Assembly: GCF_001625215.2 (NCBI RefSeq)
Contig: NC_030382.2
Location: 46,465,364 to 46,529,363, forward strand
DNA length: 64,000 bases
Direction of reading: 5' to 3'
DNA from: Daucus carota subsp. sativus
Taxonomy: Eukaryota > Streptophyta > Magnoliopsida > Apiales > Apiaceae
The notes under the pieces were generated by a model. It worked only from the letters and a program-made list of their open reading frames with translations. It did not search any database and was not told the DNA's origin. This document shows positions 23,931 to 35,648 of this stretch, in pieces; position 1 is the stretch's first letter, and the number at the start of each line of letters is the position of its first letter. Position numbers and translations under genes: made by a program.

Positions 23931-26900
23931 ATGGAGACACTAACTCAGCTGCTAAAACAACATTACCAACTCTTTGGCTCTATGTACCTCGATGTCAGTA
24001 TCTTTAATCTTTTATTTTTTTTCACTTCACTTCAAGAAACTAAAACACTGATCTGAGTTCAATTCGACGCGCCTGTTTGTGATTGCACTTATTTATGATT
24101 TTGAATAATGATTGTGATTTTTGCTGTGAAAACAGGCGATCTTGGGTAATAACTTCATACAAATTCACAGCATTCGAGACGCAGAGAGTCCTCGAACTTT
24201 AGAAAAAATAGCTGACAATTTCTTTAAAAATTTGATGGAGGGGATCATAGATGTGGGCGATGCACTGTCCGCGTTCTTTCTAACTGACTCGATAATCTTT
24301 TGATTTTTGGATAAAATACATAATAGTTTTAATTTTGTTAAATGATCTGAATTTTACTTGTGATTTTTTTTGTTGAACAGACGTCAGGAGGAGATAAACT
24401 TTGGGAGGATTCTTGAAATTGTCTCCAACTTGAAGGACGCTGCCAATAGGTAAAAAGTAAAATTTTGTTCTTCTCGACTTAATCAGAACTTACGGTTCGA
24501 TGCTTTGACATAGTCTTAATTGATAATGATTCATATATATTGGTAATGTTTCGAATGTGCGACAGCCTGACGAGATATAATAGTGGTCCCATAAAAAGTA
24601 TGTTGGACAAAATTACTGTATATCTTTTGTTGAAATATATACTTGTAGCATATTTACTTTAATTCCTTTTGTGTAAGTGCAGAATAATTGTAAGCCAAAT
24701 TAATAATTTTTGAGGACATCAAAACCAAAACTGACCGCGATTATGTTGGTGCAAGAAACCAATTGACTAACCACTATATAACTGTGGGAGTGCTTGGTTT
24801 TCAGTTCCAACCTTATTCGAAGCTCCGTCAAACAGAATCAAAACACAGACTTAACATCATAACAGATGTATTTATCTCATGGATGACGCCTATGGAAGAA
24901 TAACTAGTGCTCCTACAGCATCTCGTTAAGACCAAAGTAACAAAAGCTAAATATTTAGTACTTCATGACATTTCAACAAATAAATTCAACCGTTGTGTAT
25001 TGACAACTGGGGAAACATGAAAGCCCATTTTACTCATTACCAAAGTCATGATTTCTCCATTGCCTCTCAACTTTCATGCAAACCACAACCAAAGCCCTAA
25101 CCGGAAGAATCTTACCGAGCAGATGAAGGTAAAAGGAAAGCATGACTTGATAGAGTGGCCGTGCAGTAGAAATTGTGTTGGAGCTCGGTTTTCGTTTTCT
25201 ATTAATCAGATTTTATGTTGTTACATTTGTTTGTTTGTTAATAGAGATGCCAGGGTAGTGGTTACTAGGTAAACAAGTATAATTTATTTAAGTATTAGAT
25301 TAATAATCTCAATCTTGGACCTGTTCATTCGGTCGGTCACTTGGACGGTGCTCCTGTGCAAGCATAAGCCCTAACCAAACCAACTTGGTTGAAATTTCTA
25401 ATTTAGGCAATCCAAAATTGACCTTAGCAAGTTAGCGAACTATTTTGACGAGTTTGATTAGATTTGTCGGTTCTTCTATGTAAGCGTTGTGTCAGCGGAG
25501 CTGCATGTTCTATTTTAGCATGTTCAGTTGACTATGGCTTATAAACACATGGGATAATTATAGGTTCATTTCATTAAAACAGCTAAATTTATACATCTAT
25601 CATAGTTGGATAAAATTTGTATATTTAGGAATATTAATTACGAGAGGAAAGAAATTGCGACATATATATGAATTCCTATCGTTAAAAGTTCAGGAAATTG
25701 AAGAAATTGTTAAGTAGGTTACTAGGTTAATGTAACAAGCAGTCTCGATTCTCAAGTCTATATATTCAGAATAATATGTGTGTGTCCTTATATGAAAAAA
25801 GCTACATTTTTTGTGTGTTAATTAGATTGCAAGTCTGTAACTGTTATGTACCGCTGACCACAACCACATATTTTATTTCACGTAACTTTTTGATGGTGTG
25901 GGCTGGATAAATTACTTGAGACAACAATAAATTCAAATTAGAAAATATGAAATTTTGATTGTAAGCTATCTATATTCGCAAAATAATTTGAATAAACAGA
26001 AAAACAATATCAAGTAGTGGTATCAACAATGAACAGGGTTTCTTACGGAGGATGTTGCATAGTTTTTTTCCTTTACAGTTTAGGACATTGGAGATACTTT
26101 AGAGCGGGAATTAATGGTTATAACTCAGGCCTCTTATATAGAAGTATTTTGAATTGGTTTTACCGCTTTCTTTGTAATCGTGGAGTCTTTTTATACTTGG
26201 TTTTGATGTGCACAATCATTTTATTGGGAGTTTATATGTTTGTAGTTTTTTATAAGTCATTTTGATGTTATGGCATTTTTATACATTTAACTGAATCACT
26301 GTTTAAGTTTTCGTGTCAGTGCTACTTAATTGTGTGTGTTTTATTGGTAAAAGCCTTTAAAGCATGTTGACCATAACAAGGATACATATAGCACAACGAT
26401 CATCTTGTTAATTTTTTATTTTCTAAAATCTGACTAATTTTTTCTGTTCTTGATTTGACAGCTTTGGTGCTCCTAGATTGGTACTGAGTTGTGAAGCGTT
26501 CAGAATCTGCTACAAAAATGATAATATTGAAGGGTCAGTATATCTTTTCACTTAAACCCATATCGATTTTTTCTGAATCGATATTTAGAACTCGCCTGTA
26601 CTTCAGATGAGTTTTGTAAGCTCACATGTAGAGTTTGCACAACAAAATTGCACAAGATTTTTTTGCTGCCCATGCGCACTAGTTGTACTTAATTCAGAGA
26701 CAAAGAGTCACAATGGGCTAGGTGGGGAACTTGGTTCCTCTAAGGTTTGATAATATCTATACAGTTAATCTTCAAGACTGTCAGTTTTCCAAATGGACAA
26801 GATAGTGATTCTAATGTCTACATCAGTGTTGTAAAAAGCGGGAATCGGACTTAGGTGAGGGCACCGTCCAGCGATTAATCGGATAATCGGAGATTAATCG

Positions 26901-28182
26901 GAGTGATTAATCGGATCATTAATCGTAATCAATTTAATATTATTTTTAAATTATATATATATATTTATAAAATTATATATAGTATAAATTTATAATTATA
27001 TAAAATCAAAAGAATAATGATTTTTTATAACCCAAAACATGCCTTTATATACATATACAAGCCTAGTCATCTCATATATTTGATTCAATCTGCTAAGGAA
27101 TATATATTGCAAATTTAAGTAATTAGAGTTTGGAAGTTAATATTAAAAGAGTGAAACGTAATAAAAACAAATTTAATTTATGTGTTTTGTCTTTCTGTGC
27201 CTTTTATTTTATTTAAATTTAAAATTTTAAAATTTTTTCACTTTTTTTAAAATTTTTTAAATTCACCGATTTTTGACCGATTTTTTCCGATTAATCCCGA
27301 CTTTTGACCGATTAATCCCGATTTTCAGAAAAAACGATTTTTTCACCGATTAACGCTTAATCGAGACGGTGGCCGACCGAACAGCGATTAATCGGCGATT
27401 AATCCCGATTAATCGCCGACTTTTCGAACACTGGTCTCCATGAATAAAATATAATTTATACACACTAAAGTTATAAATACATTGTTTCCCTAAATTATCT
27501 ATTAGTTTTTTTTGTTTTCATTAGTGATCTCAGTCTACTTAATTCATTATGAAGATGATAAATAAAGGTCTTTGGTGCAGATTCGTCCATTGCCAGAAGC
27601 ATCTAAAGAACGACTTCCTCTGCCTTAAAAAAACACTTAAGGCATTTTTCCAGGTTAGTACTCTTGGTATTTCCTTTTCAGGACAGAAAAACATTAGTAT
27701 TTTTATTCAAAATCTTTATCCTTTTCTTAGTTTAAGGTCAATTATGGTACTTGTATGCAGTACATCAATTTGAGTGAAATCTGTAATGTGACAACTTCTA
27801 GGATTCATATTCAATATCTCTATATTACAATGCCTTTAGGATATTACTAGTCACCTACTTAAGGTATCATGTAAATCTTTATTTCACAAGTTCAATTCCA
27901 CTTTTAGGGTTTATAGGTACGTCCAAATAAACTACCAAGTGTTACGTACTATAAACGCAAAATTCCATTATTAACAAGAATTCATTTACTAAATAATAAG
28001 TTTTCAGCATTGTAACGTTTCCGGTGTTGTCAGTGCTTGAATTTCTTTTAATCTCTTAGTTATTTTCCTTTCCTGCTCCTGTTTCTGAAAAACATCTATA
28101 TGCGCCATATATGCAGCTGGAGCATAAAATCCTAGCTGCTGGGGGAACAGTCCCAATCATCAAGTGTCCCGTCAAAAACTGA
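23931..28182 (+). CDS. Pseudo-histidine phosphotransfer (HPt/AHP-like) protein, copy A
   Basis: Six exons: 23931-23993, 24136-24266, 24381-24449, 26462-26533, 27581-27653, 28117-28182. All junctions are GT-AG with consistent phase and encode 157 residues. Exon number and boundaries match plant AHP genes, which relay phosphate from cytokinin receptor kinases to response regulators. Family landmarks: FGAPRLVLSCEAFRICYKND aligns with IGAQRVKNACVVFRSFCEQQ of AHP1, and the last exon LEHKILAAGGTVPI aligns with LEQQIVASGGMIPA. In exon 3, INFGRILEIVSNLKDAA aligns without gaps to VDFKKVDPHVHQLKGSS, so the phospho-accepting His is Ser80 and the conserved Gly after Lys83 is Asp. It should not carry phosphate. 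A role as an inhibitor like AHP6 is inference. Intron 4 holds a hAT-like element. Splicing is predicted, not observed. Confidence 0.82.
26824..27433. mobile_element. hAT-like non-autonomous element in intron 4 of HPt copy A
   Basis: The 610-bp element begins CAGTGTTGTAAAAAGCGGGA and, read inward from the right, CAGTGTTCGAAAAGTCGG. It is flanked by GTCTACAT (26816-26823) and GTCTCCAT (27434-27441), an 8-bp target duplication with one mismatch. Both subterminal regions are packed with copies of 'cgattaatcgg', as is usual for hAT transposase binding sites. The equivalent intron of copy B (33560-33811) lacks it, so it most likely arrived after the gene duplication. Confidence 0.87.
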
Positions 28183-28549
28183 AGGGAATGTTAAATCCTA
28201 GCTCATGGAGATTGAAGTCTAGCTGTCTCATAATGTCTCTGGATTTTAAAATTCTGAATTCCAGTCCTTGAATCTACTAGCCAGGAAAATCTGTTTATTT
28301 GGTTCTGTACTTCTAGAGTTCTGTTTTACTATTGTGCTAAACTTTGTTGTTTTCAAATCTAAAAGATTGATTCGACTTTTGAGGTAACTGTGTTATTGTG
28401 GTTTAAGTTACTATTAACTTTTAAAGATGACATATCAGCCTGTTATTTATTCATGCAAGTCACCACATTTTAGAGATGTTTTTTCCGGAGGTGCTATGAT
28501 CGTGGACACTATCAAGAATAGGCCGCTCACACACCACGATTACCACTAA

Positions 28550-28960
28550 AATCGTGGTTCTCCCTCGCCTCCCGACTTCCTTGCAAACCACAACCGAAGC
28601 CCTATTTGTAAGAATTTTACAGAGCAAATGAAAGTGATAGTGTCAGGAGCTGGATTTTGGTTCTTTGAATACCAGCCTTTATCACGTTGTACTTGTTTGT
28701 TCAAATTTGAGTTCAGTTCATTCTGTCCGTGTTCCCTGTGTAGGGATAAGCCATGAAGCTGATCAACTCAGATCGATCTTCTGAATCAGGCAATCCAAAA
28801 CCGAATCTAGCAAGTTACCAAACTATTTTGACCATTTAATTAGGTACCTTTATTCCACAAGAGAACTCCATGTTTGAGAAAACATTTAGTGAAGTTGTGT
28901 AAATAGCACTGAATTGCTACCAACATTAAATCTATGATTTATGAAATATTACTTGGAGGA
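28550..28960 (+). repeat. Third, exon-less copy of HPt intron-3 sequence
   Basis: Downstream of copy A, the stretch from 'cctcccgacttcc' to 'attccacaagagaactcc' resembles intron 3 of copies A (about 25055-25460) and B (about 32045-32450 and 33108-33260). Shared blocks include 'gcaaaccacaacc.aagccct', 'caggcaatccaaaa', 'tagcaagtta' and 'tttattccacaag'. It contains no recognisable exon. It interrupts a 3' flank that otherwise matches the 3' flank of copy B. It is either a relic of a further gene copy or a dispersed repeat that also sits in both introns. Confidence 0.55.
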
Positions 28961-29012
28961 ATAAAGGGAAACCATAGCTAATGACACAATTTACTCTTCT
29001 TTATTTTCATAA

Positions 29013-30237
29013 GGGAAAATAGATTGTTTTGCCACCCAACTTATTATTTGTTTAGAAACCTACCACTGAACTATAATTTTTTTCTTTTTTGTCACTAATG
29101 TTAGGTTCGGACTTTTTTTTGTCATTAACGTTAGGTTCGGATTTGATTATTAACACTATGTTATTTTTTTAGTATTATTAAAATATAGTGTTAGTCTGCA
29201 ATATAATGGCAATCTGATATGTGTCTATATCTTTATTTAGTGTCCTGGGTAGTTTACCTTGGAGGACGAGAGTTGGACACGCATTTTGAGACTCCAAAAA
29301 ATTTCAAAAATTATTTTATTTTATTTTTTCTGAATAAAATTTAATGTTTTTTTTTCCTTAAAAAAACGTTGGATTTTTTTTGTCACTAACGTTATGTTTT
29401 GATTTGATTATTAACAATATGTTATTTTTTTAGCATTATAAAAACATAGTGGTTGTCTGCAATATTATGATGATATGATATGTGTCCATAACATTATATA
29501 CAGTCATATATATGTCCCTTAACTAGTTTACATTGAAGTACGAGAGTTTAACAGACATTTTAAGAACCTAAAAAATTTAGTTTTATGAATTATTTTAAGA
29601 CTCCACAAATATATAGTATCACTTGACTTTATAGTTCTTTACCACTACTTGTCACGTATTTTAAGGTTCCCACTTTTTATAAATATAGTTTCATAAGTTA
29701 ATTTTGATATTTCCTTTCTGAGTAAAAAAAATCCGTACTCTCGTCTTCTAAGATACACTACCTAGGACACATATGGAGTACTACATATAAAGATATAGAC
29801 ACAGATCACTATTATATTGCAGACTATCGGAAAATAGATTTCCGAAAAATATCGTTTAGATGATCGGAAAATTTAAATAAAAGTCTGATTTTAATTAAAT
29901 ATAATAAAATTTCCCAAAATGCCCCTTCAAAGGTTAACGGTAACGGTAGAAGATAACGGAAAGGGTGCAAAGTGTCTACGGGTTAAAAGTAAGGGGCTGT
30001 ATAGTGTTTATTCCAAAACTATTAGGTGCAATGTGCAACATGCTGAAATCAAAGGGGCGCCAAATGCAATTAATTCTAAAAAGAATAACATAGTGTTAAT
30101 AATCAAATCCGAACCTAACGTTAGTGACAAAAAAAAAATCCGAACCTAACATTAGTGGCAAAAAAGAAAAAAATTATAGTTCAATGGTAGGTTTCTAAAC
30201 AAATAATAAGTTGGGTGGCAAAAAAATCTATTTTCCC
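29013..30237. mobile_element. MULE-like foldback element between the two HPt genes
   Basis: The 1,225-bp element begins GGGAAAATAGATTGTTTTGC and, read inward from the right, GGGAAAATAGATTTTTTTGC. Its TIRs are about 150 bp, and a perfect 9-bp target duplication, TTTTCATAA, flanks it (29004-29012 and 30238-30246). This fits Mutator-like elements. Inside, a segment around 29100-29290 is repeated around 29350-29580 and again in inverted form around 29730-29830, so the element is built from nested copies. No captured gene was recognised; the ORF at 29919-30149 runs through TIR-related sequence. Confidence 0.83.
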
Positions 30238-31007
30238 TTTTCATAATCAAGCACATACATTGTGAATGATTAGGTTCGAAACTTCAACACATGGGAGATG
30301 GGAGGGAGAGATAGAAACATCATTTTGGAAACGATACATAATTTTAATTTTAAGGAGTTGAAATTAAAAATGTAATTTATAAAAATAAATTCAGAATATT
30401 TTAATAAAAATAATTTTTATATATTGAGTTCAAGTAAAATATTATTCGTAGAGTAGCTATATGTCATGTTTAGATGTATGTTACTCCCCCAGATACGGAT
30501 ATATACGCAATTCCAAGGAATAATATATAAATTTACCTACTCTACGAATGTTGTTATTTTTTTATACGTAATTTTATATTTTTGATAATATAGTTGGAAA
30601 TTTCACAACAAAAGGAAACCATTCTCAAAAATAATAATTTCAATATTAGTATAAATGAATTTGATTTATATGTTGGGAAATTAAGTGACTTATTTATAAA
30701 AGAAAGAAAAAAAAAAGAGAAATGTTAAATCCAGAGCTAATTTTTAATTTTCAGAGCAAACAAAACTTAAAAAGACAAAACTGCCCTCATGCATATACAA
30801 TAGCAAAAGAGAAAAAACAATATGAAGGGATAATTTCGTCTTTTCAAAACTTTTCAGCTCTAACATTTCCCAAAAAAAAAGGAAGAGAATAGGACTGACA
30901 TTTGCTTTAAAAGGATAGATACGAGGATTCCCCACTGACAGCAACATACGGAGCTAAAATCTAGCGAAACTATCGAGGCACTCTCCCTTGTGAAGCAGAA
31001 GGACCCC

Positions 31008-34000
31008 ATGGAGACAGTGGAGGAATTGCTAAAACGCCATGCAGATCTTGTCAACTACATGTACCGCGAGGTCGGTGTTTTCGAGTCTTTCTACTTTTTT
31101 ACTTTACTTCAAGAAAGTTAAATCATGATCTGATTTTTAATCGATGCGGGTCTTTGTGATTGCACTTGATTTGGGTACCTTTCTGATTTGAATAATGATT
31201 TTTTTTTTAAATTTTTTTAATGTAAAAACAGGAAATCGTGGACAGTCAATTCATAACTGTTCTGAACATGCGGGCATTAGACGAGAATCTCGAGAATCCT
31301 GATTTTTTTGGAATGATGGTTGCCGTGTTCCGCGAAGCTTCGGATGCGAAATTAGAAACAGCGGCCTCCGAATTGTCCGTGTTCCTTTTTTTTTTTTTTT
31401 TAATTTTTTGATTTTGAACTGTATTAAATGATACGAATTTTACTTGTGATTGATGTTGTTCAACAGGCAGAAAGAGGACCCGAACTATGAGAGAATTGAT
31501 CGAATTATTGAGGACTTCCGGGAAACTTCCATTTGGTAAAACTCTATTTTTCCGGGGTTAATAAGAAGTTATATTTGATGCTTAAACATAATTTTTGATG
31601 ATAGTGTTTCAACATATTGGTAATGTTTCGATTTGCAACAGCCTGACGAGTGATTGGTGTTTAATACAAGGGTGGCAGTGAAAAGAATGTTAAACGAAAA
31701 TATGATATGTGTTTGATTGGAATATAGGTGTACTGTATCTACTGTAATAATTCTTCTTGTGTATGTGTAGTGCAGAAGAAGTAAGGAAAATTGATAACTT
31801 TTGAGGATGTCAAAACTGAAACTCACTGCGATTCTGTTGGTGCAAGAAACCGACTAATCACTAAATAACTGTCAGAATGCTCAGTTTTCAGTTCTAACCT
31901 CATTTTAAGCTCTGGAGAATCAAACACCGAAGCATAACTTTCTTGCAAATAAATTCAGTCGTCTACTGATGACTGCAAAATGTTGAAAACCTTGAGTTTT
32001 ATTTTTATTTCTTTTTACTCACCACCAAAATCATGCATGACTCTCCTTTGCTTTTCAACTTCCATTCAAGCCACAGCCAACTAAGAGAGGGATGGTGCTA
32101 CGGTGGATAAATCTTACCAAGCAAATGAAGGCAAAAGGATACCATAACTTGACGAAGTGGCTGTGTAAGAGATAGGAGAGTAAGAGAAGGATGGTGTTGG
32201 AGCATTATGACCAGCCTTTTACTTGTTTATTTGTTTGTTGAGAGAGAAAGAGAGAGGCTGGGATACTAGGTACCAGGTTAACAGGGGGAAAATAGTTAAG
32301 TATTAGGATAATAATATAAATCTTGGTCAGGCCACTTGGCCGGTGCTCCTGTGCAGGCATAAGCCCCGAACCAAAGATTTTCTCAACTACGTAATCCAAA
32401 ACTGAAGCTAGCAAGTTAGGAAAATATTTTGATTAGGTAGGTTTGTCGGTTCTTCAGGGTCGTATGTGGTGTGTTATTATGTTGGTTGGCTCACATTTAT
32501 GAAATAGTTACAGGATCGTTTTATTCAAACAGATAATATTAATATCTCTACTTTCAAATTCTTCTTCTTTTTTTCTTCTCTATTTTTAGTTGAATCAAAT
32601 TGGTCTGTTTTACACTATTAACTACCAGACATGCAGATCTTTTGTCGGCGAAACTAGATAATTTGCATGTGTCCATATATGAAGAGCGGTACATTTTGAT
32701 GGCGTGGAGTGTAAAAATGCAATTACGACAACAATAGTTAATTTAGAAAATGTACTATGTTCATTGAATGCTATCTGTATTTGCTATATATTACCTGAAA
32801 AGGTAAGAATATTAATCGAGGTAGAGGGATTAAATGGGTTTATGTTGATTAAATGCTATCTATATTCGCTAAATAATACCTGAAAAAGTAGGAATTTCCA
32901 CGTAGAGGGATCAACAGCGCTTTCTAAGCGGACATTGCATAGAGGTTTATTTTTACAGGTTTGGACACTGGAGATACTTCAGAGTTCAGATTGAGAATTA
33001 ATGATTTTGTATCATGCTCTCTCTATATACTAGTGTTTCAGATTTTCCTATTTATATACTCTTGGTCTCTATGTGCGATGTCTTTTTACTGGGAGTTCAT
33101 TTATGTGCGGTTTATTCCACAAGAAAAAACCGTGTTTGGAGAAGCATTAAGTAATATTGTATTAATAGCATTGAATATGGTTTATTCCACAAGAAAAGTC
33201 CGTGTTTTGAGAAGCATTCAGTAATATTGTTTTAATAGCTTCGAATGGTCACCAACAATATTGTTGGGATAATGACCTTGTTGTACATGTAAATATTCCT
33301 AGTAGCACTGTTTATTACTAGTTTCCATTTTCTTTGTAGCCAACATTGTACGTGTATTATTGGCAAAAGTCTTTGAGTATTTATATTGATTAGAACAATA
33401 ATACATACAGAAGATAGATCATCTTGTTTTTGTTTATTGATTATTTTCTAAAATTTTCGACTAATATTTTCTATTCTGGAATAACAGCATGGGTACTCAT
33501 GGTTTGGTCAGTACTTGCAACTCATTTAAAACCTGCTACGAGGCCAAAAATTTCGAAGGGTCGGTCTTTCTTTCTACTTACACCAATATTGAGCCTTTTT
33601 TTTTTTTATCAAATTGTGGAACTCACTTGTACTGCAGATAACTTCTTTAAGCTCACATGTGGAGTTAATATGACAAAATGTTTTGCTGCCATGCACATCA
33701 GTTGTGCAACATACAGTTTTCTTTTGCCTAAATCATTGATCAGTTTGATGTTCTTATTAGTAATTGCAGCCCACTTGAATTGTAGATGACATTTGAAGGT
33801 GTTTGGTGCAGGTGTGTGAGATGCTTTAAGCGTCTAGAAGACGAGTACTTATTAATCAAAAGTAGACTCGAGACACTTCTCCAGGTTAGTATACTCCGTC
33901 TTTCCATTCCTGCTAGGATATTAATGTTCTACCATTAGTAATTTAGCCGACATCTTTTTTCTATCCTTTTCAGCGTTTAAGATCAATTTTAGTAAACTTG

Positions 34001-34427
34001 GAATTTGTAATCTGACAAGTATTGTTCAGGTTGATTAGATTTATGGAGTATTTAGAATTTGAGTAGTACGTAATGCTTTTTGTTGTTGCCAGTCACAGTA
34101 TTGTGACAGAAGTCCTCAGGAGATTGCTGAAATCTTAATTTCATAAGCATTTTGATTCGACTTTAAATCTCTGTAGGATCCTCTAAATCATGAACGAAGC
34201 AGTAAATTACAACTTCATGATTTTATTATGAACCACTGTGCTTTACTGAATTATAGGTTTTCTGGACTGCAAGATATATCAGTTATTTTCCTTTTCTGCT
34301 TCTGTTTATGATAAAAGTTTGTCCATGGTACATGCAGCTGGAGCATCAGATTGATGCTGCTGGAGCAATAATCCCAGTCATCGAGCTTCCAACCAATAAA
34401 GTGAAGAGACCATTCAACCCGAAGTGA
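31008..34427 (+). CDS. Pseudo-histidine phosphotransfer (HPt/AHP-like) protein, copy B
   Basis: Six exons: 31008-31070, 31232-31374, 31467-31535, 33488-33559, 33812-33884, 34338-34427. All are GT-AG, in the same phases as copy A, and encode 169 residues. Exon 5 (CVRCFKRLEDEYLLIKSRLE) is close to AHP1 CHRCLQQVKQEYYLVKNRLE, and exon 6 starts LEHQIDAAGAIIPVIELP. In exon 3, NYERIDRIIEDFRETS aligns to DFKKVDPHVHQLKGSS, so the phospho-His position is Glu84 and the VHQLKG core is gone. The C-terminus extends to KVKRPFNPK, beyond copy A. In exon 1, 10 of 21 residues match copy A (METxxxLLKxHxxL...). Flanks and introns also align with copy A, which shows a tandem duplication. A phosphate-independent partner or competitor role is inference. 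Confidence 0.82.
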
Positions 34428-35374
34428 ATTCTAGAGTTCAAATCCTTGGATATCATAGCCAGGACATCTGGTTATTTGGTTGTGTACTTGTGGAGTTATG
34501 TTTTACTATTGTGCTAAAATTCGTTGTTCTGTAGCTAAATGTTTGATTCGACGTGGAGGTTACAACAAGGTTTTTATGGTCTTTAAACTATTTAAGTGCT
34601 GCGGTACCACATATCCGCATGTTATTATTCCTGCAGGTCACTACAATTTAGAGATGCTTTTCGTAGTTGATTTAGCTGGTTGCAATTTGCAAGCCAGAGC
34701 TATAAACATATATGTGGAGACTGTCTGTCAAATAAAGCAAATGGTGGCCTAACCTGCAGCTTTCTCGGTTTCATGTTTATGAAGCTGGATGAAAGTGACA
34801 CCGTAGCTAATTCCACAAACAAAATTATATTCTGCTTTAAAATGATGTTATTAAGAGCACGCGCACAACATCAAAACAAATTGCCTCATTTCCAGATAGT
34901 TGCACGCACACTAAGCACTAAAATTCATAAGTTTGGGTGATTTTGATTGGCTCCTTATAATGGTGGACTCCCCTTGCAAATTCACCGACCACACCAATTA
35001 AAATCCACCAAACTTATAAAATTTGGTGCTTAACAAATTGATTCAGTAGAGGGTCAGGCTGAAAAATTTAAACTCTCATACGAATCAAGATCTTGTGACC
35101 AAGTCATGGAAGAAATTATCTTCTAAGTTTGATGAGTTGTATTCGACAATCTTCTTCCTCCATTTTAATAGTACAATCATATTATATTCGTCTTTTAACA
35201 AAAAACAAAAAAAATCGAGAATCCTCAGTGCCAAACTCATCTGCAATCTAGAGCAGGATTCTCAGTTTCTTTTGTTAAAAACCAAGCAAATAGAGCAACA
35301 CCTCAAACAGTGGAGAGGATATATTTTAATCAGGTTTACTGTTGGATCAAAAATTAGACGAATCACAAAAATAT
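34428..35374. other. 3' flank of HPt copy B
   Basis: The first 400 bp or so match the 3' flank of copy A (for example 'ttactattgtgctaaa.tt.gttgtt' and 'atagctaat'). The remainder is AT-rich with no gene recognised. The ORFs at 34480-34940 are accidental readings of this duplicated flank. Confidence 0.55.
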
Positions 35375-35447
35375 CGACTCCGCTGGGGATCGAACCCAGA
35401 ATCTCTGGTTTCGTAGACCAGCGCCTTATCCATTGGGCCACGGAGTC
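35375..35447 (-). tRNA. tRNA-Arg (anticodon ACG)
   Basis: The 73-nt minus-strand sequence folds as a cloverleaf. The acceptor stem is GACTCCG paired with CGGAGTC and the discriminator base is G. The D arm is in the GGCCCAATGGATAAGGC region. The anticodon stem CTGGT/ACCAG encloses the loop CTACGAA (anticodon ACG), and the T arm is CTGGG-TTCGATC-CCCAG. There is no intron and CCA is not encoded. A TTTTT run lies 5 nt after the 3' end, fitting a Pol III terminator. ACG reads CGU and, after A-to-I editing, CGC and CGA. Confidence 0.96.
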
Positions 35448-35648
35448 GGATATGTGAAAGGAAAACGAAATACAAGTTATTATACGAAAGAAAAAGCCAA
35501 AAAAGGAAAGCGCCAAAATGATTGAAAACAAGATTTAAATCTCGTTACAGATTCTGCACCTCCAAAGTCCAACTGGCACTTTAAATACTCGAAAAAGAAA
35601 CTAGTGTCCAAAACATTCTTTTAACTAATGATATCCAACATAATTATA

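Noticed and set aside
25048-26265. ORFs inside HPt intron 3 (also 32961-33789 in copy B)
   Set aside because: They are not conserved in frame between the two copies although the intron DNA aligns.
29919-30149. 76-residue ORF as a gene
   Set aside because: It runs into the terminal repeat of the MULE-like element and has no recognisable domain.
23931-34427. HPt-like genes as pseudogenes
   Set aside because: Both have six intact exons, consistent phase, good splice sites and no internal stops. Loss of the phospho-His alone does not make them pseudogenes, as AHP6 shows.
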